Shown: positions 33,875 through 42,812, counted from the stretch's first letter. The stretch: 64,000 nt of DNA from Epilithonimonas caeni DSM 17710 (GCF_000426465.1 NZ_KE384528.1:239698-303697), one strand, 5' to 3'. A program made the numbers and translations. The notes: generated by a model not told the origin, from the letters alone.

Positions 33875-35200
33875 TTATAGTGCTGTAACACTAAACAGCG
33901 CTTTATAATCTGCAATATTTGCATATGAAAAGATGGCAGGGTAGGAATATCCCGACGTAGCACCGTTCACTGCATTTGTAGCATTGAGGTACACTACCGT
34001 ATTGAGCGTATCCCCCGCATTCAAAGAGACCATCCCGGTCACAAGTACAGAATAACGTAAAGCTGATTGCCCCGGGGTAGCCCATCTAATTGTGGCATTA
34101 TCCATAATATTGATACCTCCCGAAGGACTTCCACCTGCATTTTTTCTAATTTCGAGGTTCACAGGATAGTAGAAATTGGAAGTATTTCTATCGGGCGATG
34201 CATTTGGCATTATATAAGATGTAATCAAATAAATACCTGTCTGTCCCACCGTATATGTTCCGGTACTTACATCAAACCTTCCATTTGGGTCCGTAACAGT
34301 TGTATCAAACTTTTGAAAAAATCTTTGGTTAACAACACCTCCAGGATTGGCTCCATTTATAATAGTAGTAGCCCCATTTGCTTCATTGTTCAATGAGATT
34401 GATGCCAGTGTTGCGGAAGCGGGATTTACAGCTCCCCATTGCGTCTCTCCTGCTGCATTAGTTGTAAGAACATAACCGTTAGTAGGAGCATTGGATGGTA
34501 AAGTCAACGTTCTATTAGAAGTAAGATCTGCAGGTGCCTGTAGAGATATTGAATTGGTCCCGTTTGAAACATTTTCATAAAATTTCACAGAAGAGGCGAT
34601 TCCACCGGAATTATTACTGACGGAAATATTGCCCGCAACATCTAACTTTTCAGTAGGATTATTTTTCCCAATTCCAATTCTATCATTTGTTGCGTCAACA
34701 CTCAAAGTATTGTCATCCAAGTTAATGGCATCCAGTCCCGTTGCTGTGACACTAAGTTTGTTTGTAACAGTAACTCCCGATATAGTGGTAGGTTCGGTCA
34801 AACTTCCGCCTAATTTTATATTATTATTTGATATGGTCACACCATTCTCTGCACTGTAACTAACATTCATTTTTTGCCAAAGACTACCATCAAAATAATA
34901 ATACCCGACAGAAGTAATATTAGTTCTTGGAACATTGGAATTACCCCCAGAGACATCGCTTATGTATATTATTGCTGCATTTTGCCCTGCCCCATAGGTA
35001 ACATTGATATTCGTAAGTTCTTCTCTCGTTAATCTAGGGGCTTGCAAACCATAATGTTGAGAGTAATCTTCAATAACACCTGCTGAATTTCTTTTTGCAC
35101 TAATATCCATTGTTGACCTAGGAGATTCAGTATTGATTCCTACTTGTGAAAAAGACAAGGACGATATCAAAACAAATAATGTAATAATAGTTTTGCTCAT
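33875..35200 (-). CDS. Surface-fibre-like protein B with C1q-like head
   Basis: The 441-residue protein has a signal peptide (SKTIITLFVLISSLSFSQ) and the same opening module as fibre A (VGINTESPRSTMDI, then GYYYFDGSLWQKM). The middle has IGIGKNNPTEKLDVAGN and the phage-fibre-like LTLPSNAPTNGYVLTTNAAG. The C-terminal domain (about 290-430) follows the C1q pattern: FFQKFDTTVTDPNGRFDVST, GTYTVGQTGIYLIT, LEIRKN, SLNAGDTLNTVVYL. A trimeric surface fibre is likely. It has no repeats like those of A and no T9SS domain. The regulator gene lies 341 bases upstream and the shared motif at 35344-35373. Confidence 0.7.
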   Translation of the reverse strand: MSKTIITLFVLISSLSFSQVGINTESPRSTMDISAKRNSAGVIEDYSQHYGLQAPRLTREELTNINVTYGAGQNAAIIYISDVSGGNSNVPRTNITSVGYYYFDGSLWQKMNVSYSAENGVTISNNNIKLGGSLTEPTTISGVTVTNKLSVTATGLDAINLDDNTLSVDATNDRIGIGKNNPTEKLDVAGNISVSNNSGGIASSVKFYENVSNGTNSISLQAPADLTSNRTLTLPSNAPTNGYVLTTNAAGETQWGAVNPASATLASISLNNEANGATTIINGANPGGVVNQRFFQKFDTTVTDPNGRFDVSTGTYTVGQTGIYLITSYIMPNASPDRNTSNFYYPVNLEIRKNAGGSPSGGINIMDNATIRWATPGQSALRYSVLVTGMVSLNAGDTLNTVVYLNATNAVNGATSGYSYPAIFSYANIADYKALFSVTAL

Positions 35201-35541
35201 AATATTTGTAATTATTTTTATATTAAATTTATTATACTAATGACAATCTATTTGTAACAATTATCCAAAATCAATAATTATTACAAATAATAATAGATAT
35301 TTTTTTTAATTTTCAATAATAACAAAATTTGATTCTTTGAACTAAAAAAGCATTACTTAACTATTACTGTATAGCCACAGATAAACAGTTTTTGTTAAAA
35401 AAGAGGAAATTTGTCTAGAATATGAGATATGTAAAAGCCAAGATGTGGCCAGGCTAAAGCTCAACACATTAACGAAACGGACTCAAAGTAAATTGAACAA
35501 TTCCAGAAGGGAATTTGAGTATAATGATTTAATTTCCAACA
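35201..35541. other. Gap between fibre gene B and its regulator
   Basis: This very AT-rich 341-base region carries the conserved motif at 35344-35373 and no gene. No strong terminator of the regulator was found, so read-through into fibre B is possible. Confidence 0.5.
35344..35373 (-). promoter_or_regulatory. Conserved upstream motif of fibre gene B (direct-repeat operator candidate)
   Basis: On the minus strand two perfect AGTAAT hexamers are separated by AGTTA, and GCTTTTTT follows. The site is 143 bases before the ATG. The hexamer starts are 11 bases apart, about one helical turn. Confidence 0.6.
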
Positions 35542-37038
35542 TCATTGACCTTCAACCAACGACCTCAACCAAACCGAAAAATCCAGATGGGTAGGCAATT
35601 CCAATTTCTTACGAATATTGTATCTGTTACTTTCAATCGTTCGTACTGATTTAAAAGTGTAATCTGCAATTTCCTTATTTGAGAAGCCCAGAAAGATATA
35701 GGCACACAGAGTAAGTTCAGAACTTCTAAACTTTGGATGTTTTTCCAACAATTTCTCCCGGAAGCCCGGATACACTTCCTGGAATCTTGTCCAAAAATGA
35801 GGATTGTTTTTTTTCGCCAGCAGGACAATCTCTTCAAAAGACTCATTCACCTTCTGCTGAAGAATCTGTGCCTCCTTCCCTTTTTCATGAATAATGGATT
35901 CTTTTTCTTCCAACAACTGCTTTGTCCGGTAATCTGCTCTTTTTTTGTTTCTTTTCTCAAAAAAATAATAGAGAATCAAGATTGACAACAAAACAAAAGA
36001 CGCCATAAGCATCTGATGAAATCTTTTTGTGAATATGATCGTTTGCACATGCTTTTCCTGCTGTATCAGATTTAAAGCATAATTGATATTTTTTTCATTT
36101 TTTTCCGAAATCTCTTCATTCTTTCGCAGATATTCTAACAGGTATTCTTTTTCCCTTTTCTTATCTCCTAACTTCCCATAGAGTCCTGAAATCTCTTTAT
36201 ATACATCCATAAGGGCATTGCTTTCTTGGGGAAATTGAACAAGTTCTTTTTCTGCATGAAGAAAATTCTCGAGAGACTTTTCAACCTGTTGAGAATTAAG
36301 ATAGAATCTGCCCATAGCCGCATAATAATCATAAAGGGGAAAATTTGCCTGATATTGGGTTGATACGCGACGTGATTCCTGGTAGTAGTAAAATGCAGAA
36401 TCATATTTTTTTGCCTTTAAATAGTTATCCCCTTGTGAAATATAAGCTACAGACAATCTTTCATAAGCATCTTTTTCAGGCAACTTCTTCAAAAGAGCCA
36501 TTTCAATTGCTGTATATTTTTTCAAGGAATCAAGGGAATTTAGTTCATAATAATAGGTAGAACCAATATTTCCATAGGATGATGATAGAAGTTTAACGTA
36601 TAAAATATCGGAATCTTTATTGCTTTCATTAATAACACTGATTATTTCCCTGCTTAATTTTCGCGATTTATCATATAGCCTCAAGTCATGACTATTGTTC
36701 GCTTTAATTTCAAGTAAGCGCAATTTAAGATCGATATTCGTCTGAGTAAATTTTTCGCTTAGTGCTTTTTCAGCATATTTTAAACCATTTTCATACATTC
36801 CTAATGTGGAACTTGCTCTACTTATATAATAATAAGATATGGCAATGCTCCGAGAATTGTTTATTTTGCTTGCTAATTCATTTGCTTTAAGGCCGTATTG
36901 TAAAGATTTTAAATCTTCGAAATTAATATATGCATCATTAGATACCTTAAGATATTCATCAATTTTTTTTTGATATGTTTGTTGAGCGGATACTATTACA
37001 CCAAAAAATAAAATTATAATAACTGATATCCATTTCAT
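35542..37038 (-). CDS. Membrane-spanning TPR-LuxR transcriptional regulator
   Basis: The 498-residue protein has an N-terminal signal or anchor (WISVIIILFFGVIVSAQQ), periplasmic TPR-like helices (about residues 25-330; e.g. SYYYISRASSTLGMYENGLK, AYERLSVAYISQGDNYLKAKKYDSAFYYYQ), one membrane segment (about 344-360, LMASFVLLSILILYYFF), a coiled coil (about 365-405) and a LuxR/GerE-like helix-turn-helix (about 437-482; SSELTLCAYIFLGFSNKEIADYTFKSVRTIESNRYNIRKKL). It should sense the periplasm and bind DNA inside the cell. It is encoded upstream of the fibre genes and probably controls them through the shared motif. That link is inferred. Confidence 0.85.
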   Translation of the reverse strand: MKWISVIIILFFGVIVSAQQTYQKKIDEYLKVSNDAYINFEDLKSLQYGLKANELASKINNSRSIAISYYYISRASSTLGMYENGLKYAEKALSEKFTQTNIDLKLRLLEIKANNSHDLRLYDKSRKLSREIISVINESNKDSDILYVKLLSSSYGNIGSTYYYELNSLDSLKKYTAIEMALLKKLPEKDAYERLSVAYISQGDNYLKAKKYDSAFYYYQESRRVSTQYQANFPLYDYYAAMGRFYLNSQQVEKSLENFLHAEKELVQFPQESNALMDVYKEISGLYGKLGDKKREKEYLLEYLRKNEEISEKNEKNINYALNLIQQEKHVQTIIFTKRFHQMLMASFVLLSILILYYFFEKRNKKRADYRTKQLLEEKESIIHEKGKEAQILQQKVNESFEEIVLLAKKNNPHFWTRFQEVYPGFREKLLEKHPKFRSSELTLCAYIFLGFSNKEIADYTFKSVRTIESNRYNIRKKLELPTHLDFSVWLRSLVEGQ

Positions 37039-37260
37039 CAGATAAGTTTTTTCACAAAATTAAGACTCAATAATTTCCATTTAATTGATAGGTATGACCT
37101 CTATCATTATTTGCTAGTAAGTAAAAAATTAAGAGGGCAACTAGTGCCCCCTTTAATCAATAATCTGGTTTCTATGAACTCGAATATCTGAATAAATGAA
37201 TACAAATTCCTTGCCATAAAACAAATTAAACTTCTGAAATTCAGAAGTTTAATAATCAAG
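37039..37260. other. Gap upstream of the regulator
   Basis: It holds an imperfect hairpin at about 37132-37161 (GAGGGCA / TGCCCCC) and the tRNA-Ala terminator at 37226-37252. No gene is seen, and no copy of the fibre motif. Confidence 0.5.
37226..37252 (-). terminator. Terminator of tRNA-Ala
   Basis: The stem AAACTTCTGA / TCAGAAGTTT with a 3-base loop lies just downstream of the minus-strand tRNA; the T tail is weak (TAATTTGTTTT). Confidence 0.6.
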
Positions 37261-37334
37261 TGGAGAATACGGGGATCGAACCCGTCACCTTTAGACTGCC
37301 AGTCTAACGCTCTAGCCAGATGAGCTAATTCCCC
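37261..37334 (-). tRNA. tRNA-Ala (anticodon GGC)
   Basis: Read on the minus strand, acceptor GGGGAAT pairs with ATTCTCC (one G-T pair) plus discriminator A. The D arm, anticodon loop CTGGCAG with anticodon GGC, and T loop TTCGATC are all present. CCA is not encoded. The gene stands alone. Confidence 0.93.
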
Positions 37335-37388
37335 TTTTATTATGCAATGATAATCATTTTGCAGAATATCAGCAAAATTTAATGTAAA

Positions 37389-37421
37389 TAAAAATCGGGC
37401 TCAAACAAATTTGAACCCGAC
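37389..37421 (-). terminator. Terminator of the DUF2007 gene
   Basis: The stem TCGGGTTCAAA / TTTGAGCCCGA with a 4-base loop is followed by TTTTTAT on the minus strand. Confidence 0.85.
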
Positions 37422-37453
37422 TTCTGTAAAACGTAAAATTTAAAAATATGAAA

Positions 37454-37681
37454 TCAATTTTGATTTGATTTTAAATATTCATCAATGATATCAAATGCTC
37501 TTTTCTCGTCCTTGATATCAACTTTAATAAAAGTATTGGTTGCAGTTGGAGTTGATAGAAAACTAAGGTAAGAATTCTCAACATCGCATTTGATTCCTGC
37601 ATCTTCCAACTTAGATTTCATAAGCTGGATCTCCTGTGGACTGCTACTTTCGTAGACAGCTACTCTAGTTGTTGCATCCAT
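37454..37681 (-). CDS. DUF2007 protein, putative signal-transducing
   Basis: The 75-residue cytoplasmic protein has the DUF2007 pattern: VAVYESSSPQEIQLMKSKLEDAGIKCDVEN followed by STPTATNTFIKVDIKDEKRAFDIIDEYL. It forms a small ferredoxin-like alpha/beta fold in known relatives. The role is unknown. It ends in its own terminator and lies downstream of the lysine transaminase gene, 68 bases apart. Confidence 0.85.
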   Translation of the reverse strand: MDATTRVAVYESSSPQEIQLMKSKLEDAGIKCDVENSYLSFLSTPTATNTFIKVDIKDEKRAFDIIDEYLKSNQN

Positions 37682-37748
37682 AAATTTTTGATTTTGATTT
37701 TGTTAAAGCATAGCAATTTATGAAAAAAATATCAAAATCTAAAATTCC

Positions 37749-39071
37749 TTATATTAAATTCTCAAATATCTGATTAATTTTATCTAAAACAATCTGGATT
37801 TCATCTTTCGTTACATTCAGATGTGGGCGGAATCTCAACGACTGGTCACCACAGGTCAAGATAATGACCCCTTCATCGTAAAGCTTGCTTCTCAGCCATT
37901 CTCTGCTTTCTCCATCTTTCAGGTCAAAGGCACACATCAAACCTTTCCCTCTTGCTGCTGAAATATGGTCCGGATATTTTTGTGCTAACTTTTTAAGTCC
38001 TTCTAATAAAAACTCACCTACGACTCTGGAGTTTTCAACCAGATCTTCATTTTCAATGATTTCCAAAACCAATTGAAAACGAAGCATATCGATAAAATTA
38101 CCTCCAAAAGTAGAATTGATCCTTGAGCTTTCCTTGAAAACGTGATGTTCCACTTCATCCAATTTTTCTTTATTGGCAAGGATTCCGCAAACCTGAGTTT
38201 TTTTACCGAAAGTGATAACATCAGGAATTATATCAAGATGCTGGAAAGCCCACATTTTTCCTGTCATTCCGATTCCGGTTTGGACCTCATCAAGGATTAA
38301 AAGGATTTCGTTTTCATCACAGATTTTTCTTAATTCAGTAAAGAATTCGTTTCTGAAATGATTATCTCCACCCTCTGCCTGAATTGGTTCTATAATCACA
38401 CAAGCAACTTCATCCGGATTTGCCAAAATAGCTTCCTGAATATGCAATAATGCCAATTGCTCGTGCTTGATCGTTTCTTCAAGATTATCTTCTGTAATTG
38501 GAAAATTAAGTTTTGGATTGCTAATCCTTGGCCAATCGAATTTTGGGAAATACTGGTGTTTTCTCGGGTCAGAAGTATTGGTCAAAGACAATGTATAACC
38601 ACTTCTCCCGTGGAAAGATTGTTTGAAATGGATCACCATGCCAGCTTCCTTATCAATATTCTTTTGCCAGTTCTTTCTTGTCTTCCAATCAAAAGCTGTC
38701 TTCAAAGCATTTTCTACAGCCAAAGCACCGCCTTCTACGAAAAAGCAATAAGGCAATTCTTTCGGAATAGCAACTCTTGAAAAAACCTCCATAAAATCGG
38801 CATATTCCTGAAGATAAACGTCACTCAGAGTTGGCTTGTAAATGGCCATTTTCCCAAGCCAATTTGCTTTTTCCAAAATGTATGGATGATTATAACCTAC
38901 GGAAGCCGAAGCGAACATAGAGAACATATCGAGATATTCTTTACCAGTCAATCGGTCTGCAATGTAGGAACCGTGTGATTTTTCATAATCCATTACAAAA
39001 TCGAAACCGTCTGCAAGGATATGTTTTCCTAATATTTCTTTTACTTTATTTTCGTGTACAAGTGTGCTCAT
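37749..39071 (-). CDS. lat: L-lysine 6-transaminase
   Basis: This 440-residue PLP enzyme moves the epsilon-amino group of L-lysine to 2-oxoglutarate and makes aminoadipate semialdehyde. It is a class III aminotransferase with YCFFVEGGALAVENALKTAFDWK, HFKQSFHGRSGYTLSLTNT, the acidic LILDEVQTGIGMTGKMWAFQ and the PLP lysine in TFGKKTQVCG. STFGGNFIDMLR follows. The overall sequence fits lysine 6-transaminases of Flavobacterium and actinobacteria. The next gene upstream makes the second enzyme of the route. Confidence 0.93.
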   Translation of the reverse strand: MSTLVHENKVKEILGKHILADGFDFVMDYEKSHGSYIADRLTGKEYLDMFSMFASASVGYNHPYILEKANWLGKMAIYKPTLSDVYLQEYADFMEVFSRVAIPKELPYCFFVEGGALAVENALKTAFDWKTRKNWQKNIDKEAGMVIHFKQSFHGRSGYTLSLTNTSDPRKHQYFPKFDWPRISNPKLNFPITEDNLEETIKHEQLALLHIQEAILANPDEVACVIIEPIQAEGGDNHFRNEFFTELRKICDENEILLILDEVQTGIGMTGKMWAFQHLDIIPDVITFGKKTQVCGILANKEKLDEVEHHVFKESSRINSTFGGNFIDMLRFQLVLEIIENEDLVENSRVVGEFLLEGLKKLAQKYPDHISAARGKGLMCAFDLKDGESREWLRSKLYDEGVIILTCGDQSLRFRPHLNVTKDEIQIVLDKINQIFENLI

Positions 39072-39094
39072 AGTTGTGATATGGTTTTTATTTT

Positions 39095-39140
39095 AAACGC
39101 AAAGTCCGCAAGGATTTTTTCTTTAAGTTCGCAAAGACGT
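39095..39140. repeat. GCAAAG-type dispersed repeat
   Basis: ACGCAAAGTCCGCAAGGA and AAGTTCGCAAAGACGTAAA are two related words around a T-rich centre, as in flavobacterial intergenic repeats. Confidence 0.5.
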
Positions 39141-39227
39141 AAAATTCAGCTAAGCTTTGATGTTAAAATTATTTATTAGTTAGTCGTTCTTAATATTTTG
39201 TCTTAATGTTATTTTTATGTTGAATCT

Positions 39228-39303
39228 GTAGCCCGACTTCAGTGGAAATCCTTTTTGGGCTTAAGTTCTATCGAATCTGAAATCTTCTGCAAAAAAAGAT
39301 TGA
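39228..39303 (+). repeat. Composite dispersed element, copy C (degraded)
   Basis: TAGCCCGACTTCAGTGGAAA followed by TCCTTTTTG matches the left end of copy B (44722). CAAAAAAAGATTG matches the start of its right end. Confidence 0.6.
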
Positions 39304-39336
39304 CTTTGCCGAACCACTACGTTAGGTTTGGGAGCC

Positions 39337-39360
39337 ATTCGACTTCGCTCAGGATAAACT
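39337..39360. repeat. REP-like half-site
   Basis: ATTCGACTTCGCTCAGGATA is the intergenic form of the word found in frame at 1171, 13018 and 14670. Confidence 0.6.
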
Positions 39361-39396
39361 ACAGGCAGATTAAGCTGCATAAAATTTTTAATTATT

Positions 39397-40938
39397 TTAA
39401 TCTAAATCAAATTTAATTCCTTGTGCCAAAGGTAAACTTGTGGTATAATTGATGGTATTGGTCTGTCTTCTCATATAATATTTCCAGACATCAGAACCAG
39501 ATTCTCTTCCGCCGCCGGTTTCTTTTTCACCCCCAAAAGCGCCTCCGATTTCTGCTCCGGAAGTTCCGATATTCACATTTGCTATTCCACAATCTGAACC
39601 GCCATTTGAAAGGAACAATTCCGCCTCTCTTAGGTTTTGGGTCATAATTGCCGAACTCAGGCCTTGCGGAACATCATTTTGAATGGTGATTGCTTCATCC
39701 AGAGTTTTATATTTGATCAAATAAAGAATTGGAGCAAAGGTCTCGTGCTGGACGATTTCATAATTATTTTCAACCTCAGCGATACACGGTTTTACATAGC
39801 AACCAGAGTTGTAATTATCGCCTTCCAAAACTCCACCTTCAACTACGAATTTTCCGCCTTCAGACTTGCATTTTTCGATGGAATCCTGATATTGTTTCAC
39901 CGCAGCTTTATCGATAAGCGGTCCAACGTGATTGGACTCATCCAAAGGATTTCCGATTTTAAGTTGTCCGTAAGCTTTTACCAAACGGTTTTTCACTTCG
40001 TCATAAACAGATTCTTGGATGATGAGACGTCTAGTGGAAGTACACCTTTGTCCAGCCGTACCAACCGCTCCGAAAACCGCTCCGATGATTGACATATTAA
40101 GGTCTGCATTTTCTGTGATGATGATGGCGTTATTTCCGCCCAATTCCAGGATCGATTTTCCGAAACGCTTTGCTACATTTTGTCCAACAATTCTCCCTAC
40201 TCTGGTAGAACCGGTGAAAGAAACCAAGGCAATTCTTTTATCATTCACCAATTGGTCTCCGATTTCGTGGTCTGCAATTACAAGTCCTGAAATTCCTTCT
40301 GGCAAGCCATTTTCTTTTGCTACTTCCGCAAATATATTTTGACAGGCAATCGCACAGAGCGGTGTTTTTTCTGATGGTTTCCAGATTACCACATTCCCAC
40401 AGATCCAAGCTAAGGCGGCGTTCCAGCTCCAAACTGCGACCGGAAAATTGAAAGCTGAGATCACCCCAACAATTCCCAGTGGATGATACTGTTCGTACAT
40501 CCTGTGCCCCGGTCTTTCAGAATGCATCGTGTAGCCATGAAGCTGGCGGGACAACCCTACTGCAAAATCGCAGATATCGATCATCTCCTGAACTTCGCCA
40601 AGACCTTCCTGCAGAGATTTTCCCATCTCATAAGAAACCAATTTCCCCAGATCGTCTTTGTATTCTCTTAGTTTATTCCCAAATTGGCGAACCAGATCTC
40701 CACGTTTTGGTGAAGGGATCTGTCTGAATTCTTTATAAGCTTCCTGAGCTTTTGCTACCACTTTTTCGTAATCCTGGGTATCTGAGGTTTTCACAGAAGC
40801 AATCTTATTTCCGTCAACAGGAGAAAAGCTTTCTATATTTTGACCAGACGAGAAGAATTCTAATCCGGTCGAAGTTCCATTATTTTCTGTTGAAATGCCT
40901 AATCTTTCTAGGTTTTCTGATATTGAAATTGAGGACAT
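39397..40938 (-). CDS. amaB: L-aminoadipate-semialdehyde dehydrogenase
   Basis: This ALDH7A1-type enzyme oxidises aminoadipate semialdehyde (or its cyclic imine) to L-2-aminoadipate with NAD. Starting at ATG 40938 gives 513 residues ([14 protein letters not shown]...); the upstream codons read through non-coding sequence. Motifs are [52 protein letters not shown] and the catalytic cysteine in [11 protein letters not shown]. With lat it forms the lysine-to-aminoadipate route described in Flavobacterium lutescens (LAT and piperideine-6-carboxylate dehydrogenase). A perfect palindrome lies 62 bases upstream. Confidence 0.9.
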   Translation of the reverse strand: MSSISISENLERLGISTENNGTSTGLEFFSSGQNIESFSPVDGNKIASVKTSDTQDYEKVVAKAQEAYKEFRQIPSPKRGDLVRQFGNKLREYKDDLGKLVSYEMGKSLQEGLGEVQEMIDICDFAVGLSRQLHGYTMHSERPGHRMYEQYHPLGIVGVISAFNFPVAVWSWNAALAWICGNVVIWKPSEKTPLCAIACQNIFAEVAKENGLPEGISGLVIADHEIGDQLVNDKRIALVSFTGSTRVGRIVGQNVAKRFGKSILELGGNNAIIITENADLNMSIIGAVFGAVGTAGQRCTSTRRLIIQESVYDEVKNRLVKAYGQLKIGNPLDESNHVGPLIDKAAVKQYQDSIEKCKSEGGKFVVEGGVLEGDNYNSGCYVKPCIAEVENNYEIVQHETFAPILYLIKYKTLDEAITIQNDVPQGLSSAIMTQNLREAELFLSNGGSDCGIANVNIGTSGAEIGGAFGGEKETGGGRESGSDVWKYYMRRQTNTINYTTSLPLAQGIKFDLD

Positions 40939-40999
40939 AAAGTTTTTAATTTTGAAGTTTCTAAAGATAAAAATATATTTTGAACGACAAAATTTAAAA

Positions 41000-41015
41000 A
41001 CTAACAATCGTTAGT
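41000..41015. promoter_or_regulatory. Palindromic operator candidate upstream of amaB
   Basis: ACTAAC-AATC-GTTAGT is a perfect inverted repeat with 6-base arms. It lies between the divergent amaB and the small membrane-protein gene. The size suits a TetR-like dimer, but no such regulator gene is in this window. Confidence 0.5.
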
Positions 41016-41095
41016 CCATGAGTTGAGTGTTGTTTGAATTTAGGATCCTACGAGTTTATGTTATTTTGAATAAATCTAAATTGGATAATTTTTCT

Positions 41096-41103
41096 TAATT
41101 TTG
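41096..41103 (+). promoter_or_regulatory. Candidate -7 box of the small membrane-protein gene
   Basis: TAATTTTG matches TAnnTTTG and ends 13 bases before the ATG at 41116. Confidence 0.35.
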
Positions 41104-41115
41104 AAAAAAATAAAA

Positions 41116-41307
41116 ATGGAGAAGAAATTACAGACAACGGAGGAGAAGAAAATGCCCAGGTGGAAAAGCTTACTGAAAAAATTTGGAATCGGAGGAATTA
41201 TTTTTTTTACTGTAAAAGGAATTATTACTTCTACATTGATTTATTTTCTAGGGAAAAACTTTTGGGTTATTATCAAAGATTATGTCACACAATGGTTTGC
41301 TCAATAA
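41116..41307 (+). CDS. Small single-pass membrane protein
   Basis: This 63-residue protein starts MEKKLQTTEEKKMPRWKSLL and has one membrane segment (about residues 27-47, GGIIFFTVKGIITSTLIYFLG), then KNFWVIIKDYVTQWFAQ. Basic residues before the segment place the N-terminus inside. Similar short proteins with PRWKxLLxKFG and KGxI are common in this family and have no known role. The ATG at 41116 is preferred to the in-frame TTG at 41101, which lies in the promoter box. Its 3' end overlaps the convergent DoxX gene by 7 bases. Confidence 0.7.
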   Translation: MEKKLQTTEEKKMPRWKSLLKKFGIGGIIFFTVKGIITSTLIYFLGKNFWVIIKDYVTQWFAQ

Positions 41308-41726
41308 ACCTCTTCTTTCTTTGTCATCAATTGATCAAGTGAAAATTTGCCTGAGCCCAATATCAGGATCACAAAATATATAAAGAAATACAGGACGCTT
41401 AATTCTTGTTCTTTAAAAGTGTCGGAACCGTGTGCTACAAAGCAAGCGACCAACATTGCAATCATCAGCGGAATACATGCTAACCTTGTAAACAATCCAA
41501 AAATGATAAGCAGTGAACATAAAAATTCTGCCAAAACTACCAAAACCATAGAAAATATAGACCCCATCCCAAGGAAATTCATAAATTGAATCTGGTTACT
41601 TGTCACTAATGTCTCTAATTTTGGAATCCCATGTGTCAGCATTGACAGACCTACAAAAACCCGAATTATCAATATCAATATATCTGTCAGGTTGGGATTT
41701 GGTTTTGCAGAGTTTATATTTTTCAT
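41301..41726 (-). CDS. DoxX family membrane protein
   Basis: The 141-residue protein has four membrane segments and the DoxX pattern: ILIIRVFVGLSMLTHGIPKLE at the start, FLGMGSIFSMVLVVLAEFLCSLLIIFGLFTRLACIPLM in the middle and ELSVLYFFIYFVILILGSGKFSLDQL at the end. Members take part in oxidative-stress or sulfur-metabolism complexes in other bacteria. The specific role here is unknown. It is transcribed from the minus strand next to era. Confidence 0.85.
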   Translation of the reverse strand: MKNINSAKPNPNLTDILILIIRVFVGLSMLTHGIPKLETLVTSNQIQFMNFLGMGSIFSMVLVVLAEFLCSLLIIFGLFTRLACIPLMIAMLVACFVAHGSDTFKEQELSVLYFFIYFVILILGSGKFSLDQLMTKKEEVY

Positions 41727-41761
41727 TCTGTGTTTAAAAAAATATTTTCAATCAAAACTAC

Positions 41762-41790
41762 AAAAAAATCCTTTATTAAAAAGGATTTTC
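41762..41790 (-). terminator. Terminator directly after era
   Basis: The stem AAAATCCTTTT / AAAGGATTTT with a short loop begins right at the era stop codon and is followed by T's on the minus strand. Confidence 0.75.
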
Positions 41791-42664
41791 ATCTATAACC
41801 AAAATTTTTGAGATCTCTGTCATTCTTTCGCCAGTCTTTTTTAACCTTGACAAAAAGATTGAGATGGATTTTCTTGCTAAAGAATTTTTCGAGGTCTATT
41901 CTGGCTTCTGTTCCCACTTTTTTTATGGCTTCACCTTTATGGCCAATGATGATTCCCTTCTGTGTATCTCTTTCTACATAGATGATTGAATCAATGAAAA
42001 TAATGCCTTCTTTTTCTTTGAACATTTCTGTTACCACTTCTACAGAATAAGGAATCTCCTTTTCATAATTCAGTAGGATCTTCTCGCGGATGGCCTCATT
42101 CACAAAAAAACGCTCCGGTTTGTCCGTGTACATATCTTTATCGTAATATGCCGGACTCTCTGGCAACATATCCTTAAGTTTTGGAAGGATAATATCCAGA
42201 TTAAAAGAATTAAGTGCTGAAATAGGTAAGATCTCAGCCTTTGGAATTCTCTCGTGCCAATCGGTCGCTATTTTTTCAAGATCTTGCTGATTCGTCTGGT
42301 CGATCTTATTGAGTAAAAGTAAAACAGGAACAGGAATCTTATTCAATTTATCGATCAGAAATTCGGAGGGTTCTGCTTTATCGGCAACATCCACTATGAA
42401 TAGGAAGACATCCGCATCCTGTAAAGAATCTTTTACAAAATCCATCATTTTTTCCTGCAAACCATATTTTGGATCCAGAACGCCCGGCGTATCAGAAAAG
42501 ACAATTTGTAAGTCCTCTTCATTATAAATCCCGAAAATACGGTGACGTGTAGTTTGTGCTTTCTGGGTCACAATTGCCAGCTTTTCACCCATCAATTGAT
42601 TGAGAAGTGTAGATTTTCCTGCATTTGGTTTCCCGACGATATTTACGAATCCTGCTTTGTGCAT
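41789..42664 (-). CDS. era: GTPase Era
   Basis: This 291-residue GTPase helps assemble the 30S subunit and binds 16S rRNA. Starting at ATG 42664 gives MHKAGFVNIVGKPNAGKSTL, with G1 GKPNAGKST, G3 DTPG, G4 NKID and G5 ISAL in order. The C-terminal KH domain has GIIIGHKGEAIKKVGTEARIDLEKFF. A TTG-initiated extension to 42697 is possible but unneeded. Length is usual. Transcribed alone. Confidence 0.96.
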   Translation of the reverse strand: MHKAGFVNIVGKPNAGKSTLLNQLMGEKLAIVTQKAQTTRHRIFGIYNEEDLQIVFSDTPGVLDPKYGLQEKMMDFVKDSLQDADVFLFIVDVADKAEPSEFLIDKLNKIPVPVLLLLNKIDQTNQQDLEKIATDWHERIPKAEILPISALNSFNLDIILPKLKDMLPESPAYYDKDMYTDKPERFFVNEAIREKILLNYEKEIPYSVEVVTEMFKEKEGIIFIDSIIYVERDTQKGIIIGHKGEAIKKVGTEARIDLEKFFSKKIHLNLFVKVKKDWRKNDRDLKNFGYR

Positions 42665-42812
42665 TATTGTTTTTGAATAAAATTGAATGAATTGCAAAGT
42701 TACGATTTTTCAAGGTGAGAACATATAATTTGTAACATTAAAATAATCAACAGATTATACAACTTATTAAAAAATAAATCTTTATTTTTAGTCTCAAATA
42801 AAACTAACGCCC

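Larger units (their letters stand above)
39072..39396. other. Repeat-rich gap between the two lysine genes
   Basis: This 325-base gap has CGCAAAG-type repeats (39095-39140), a composite element copy (39228-39303) and a REP half-site (39337-39360). No gene is seen. It separates amaB from lat by more than an operon spacing. Confidence 0.65.

Noticed and set aside
31455-35200. Prophage tail-fibre region
   Set aside because: The fibre proteins look like tail fibres, but both have signal peptides and there are no capsid, tail, integrase or lysis genes near them.
40938-41007. Extended amaB start
   Set aside because: The extra 23 codons come from a non-coding AT-rich upstream region; ATG 40938 gives a normal length.
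42664-42697. Longer era start at TTG
   Set aside because: The extension lacks any conserved residues; ATG 42664 puts the G1 motif at the usual distance.
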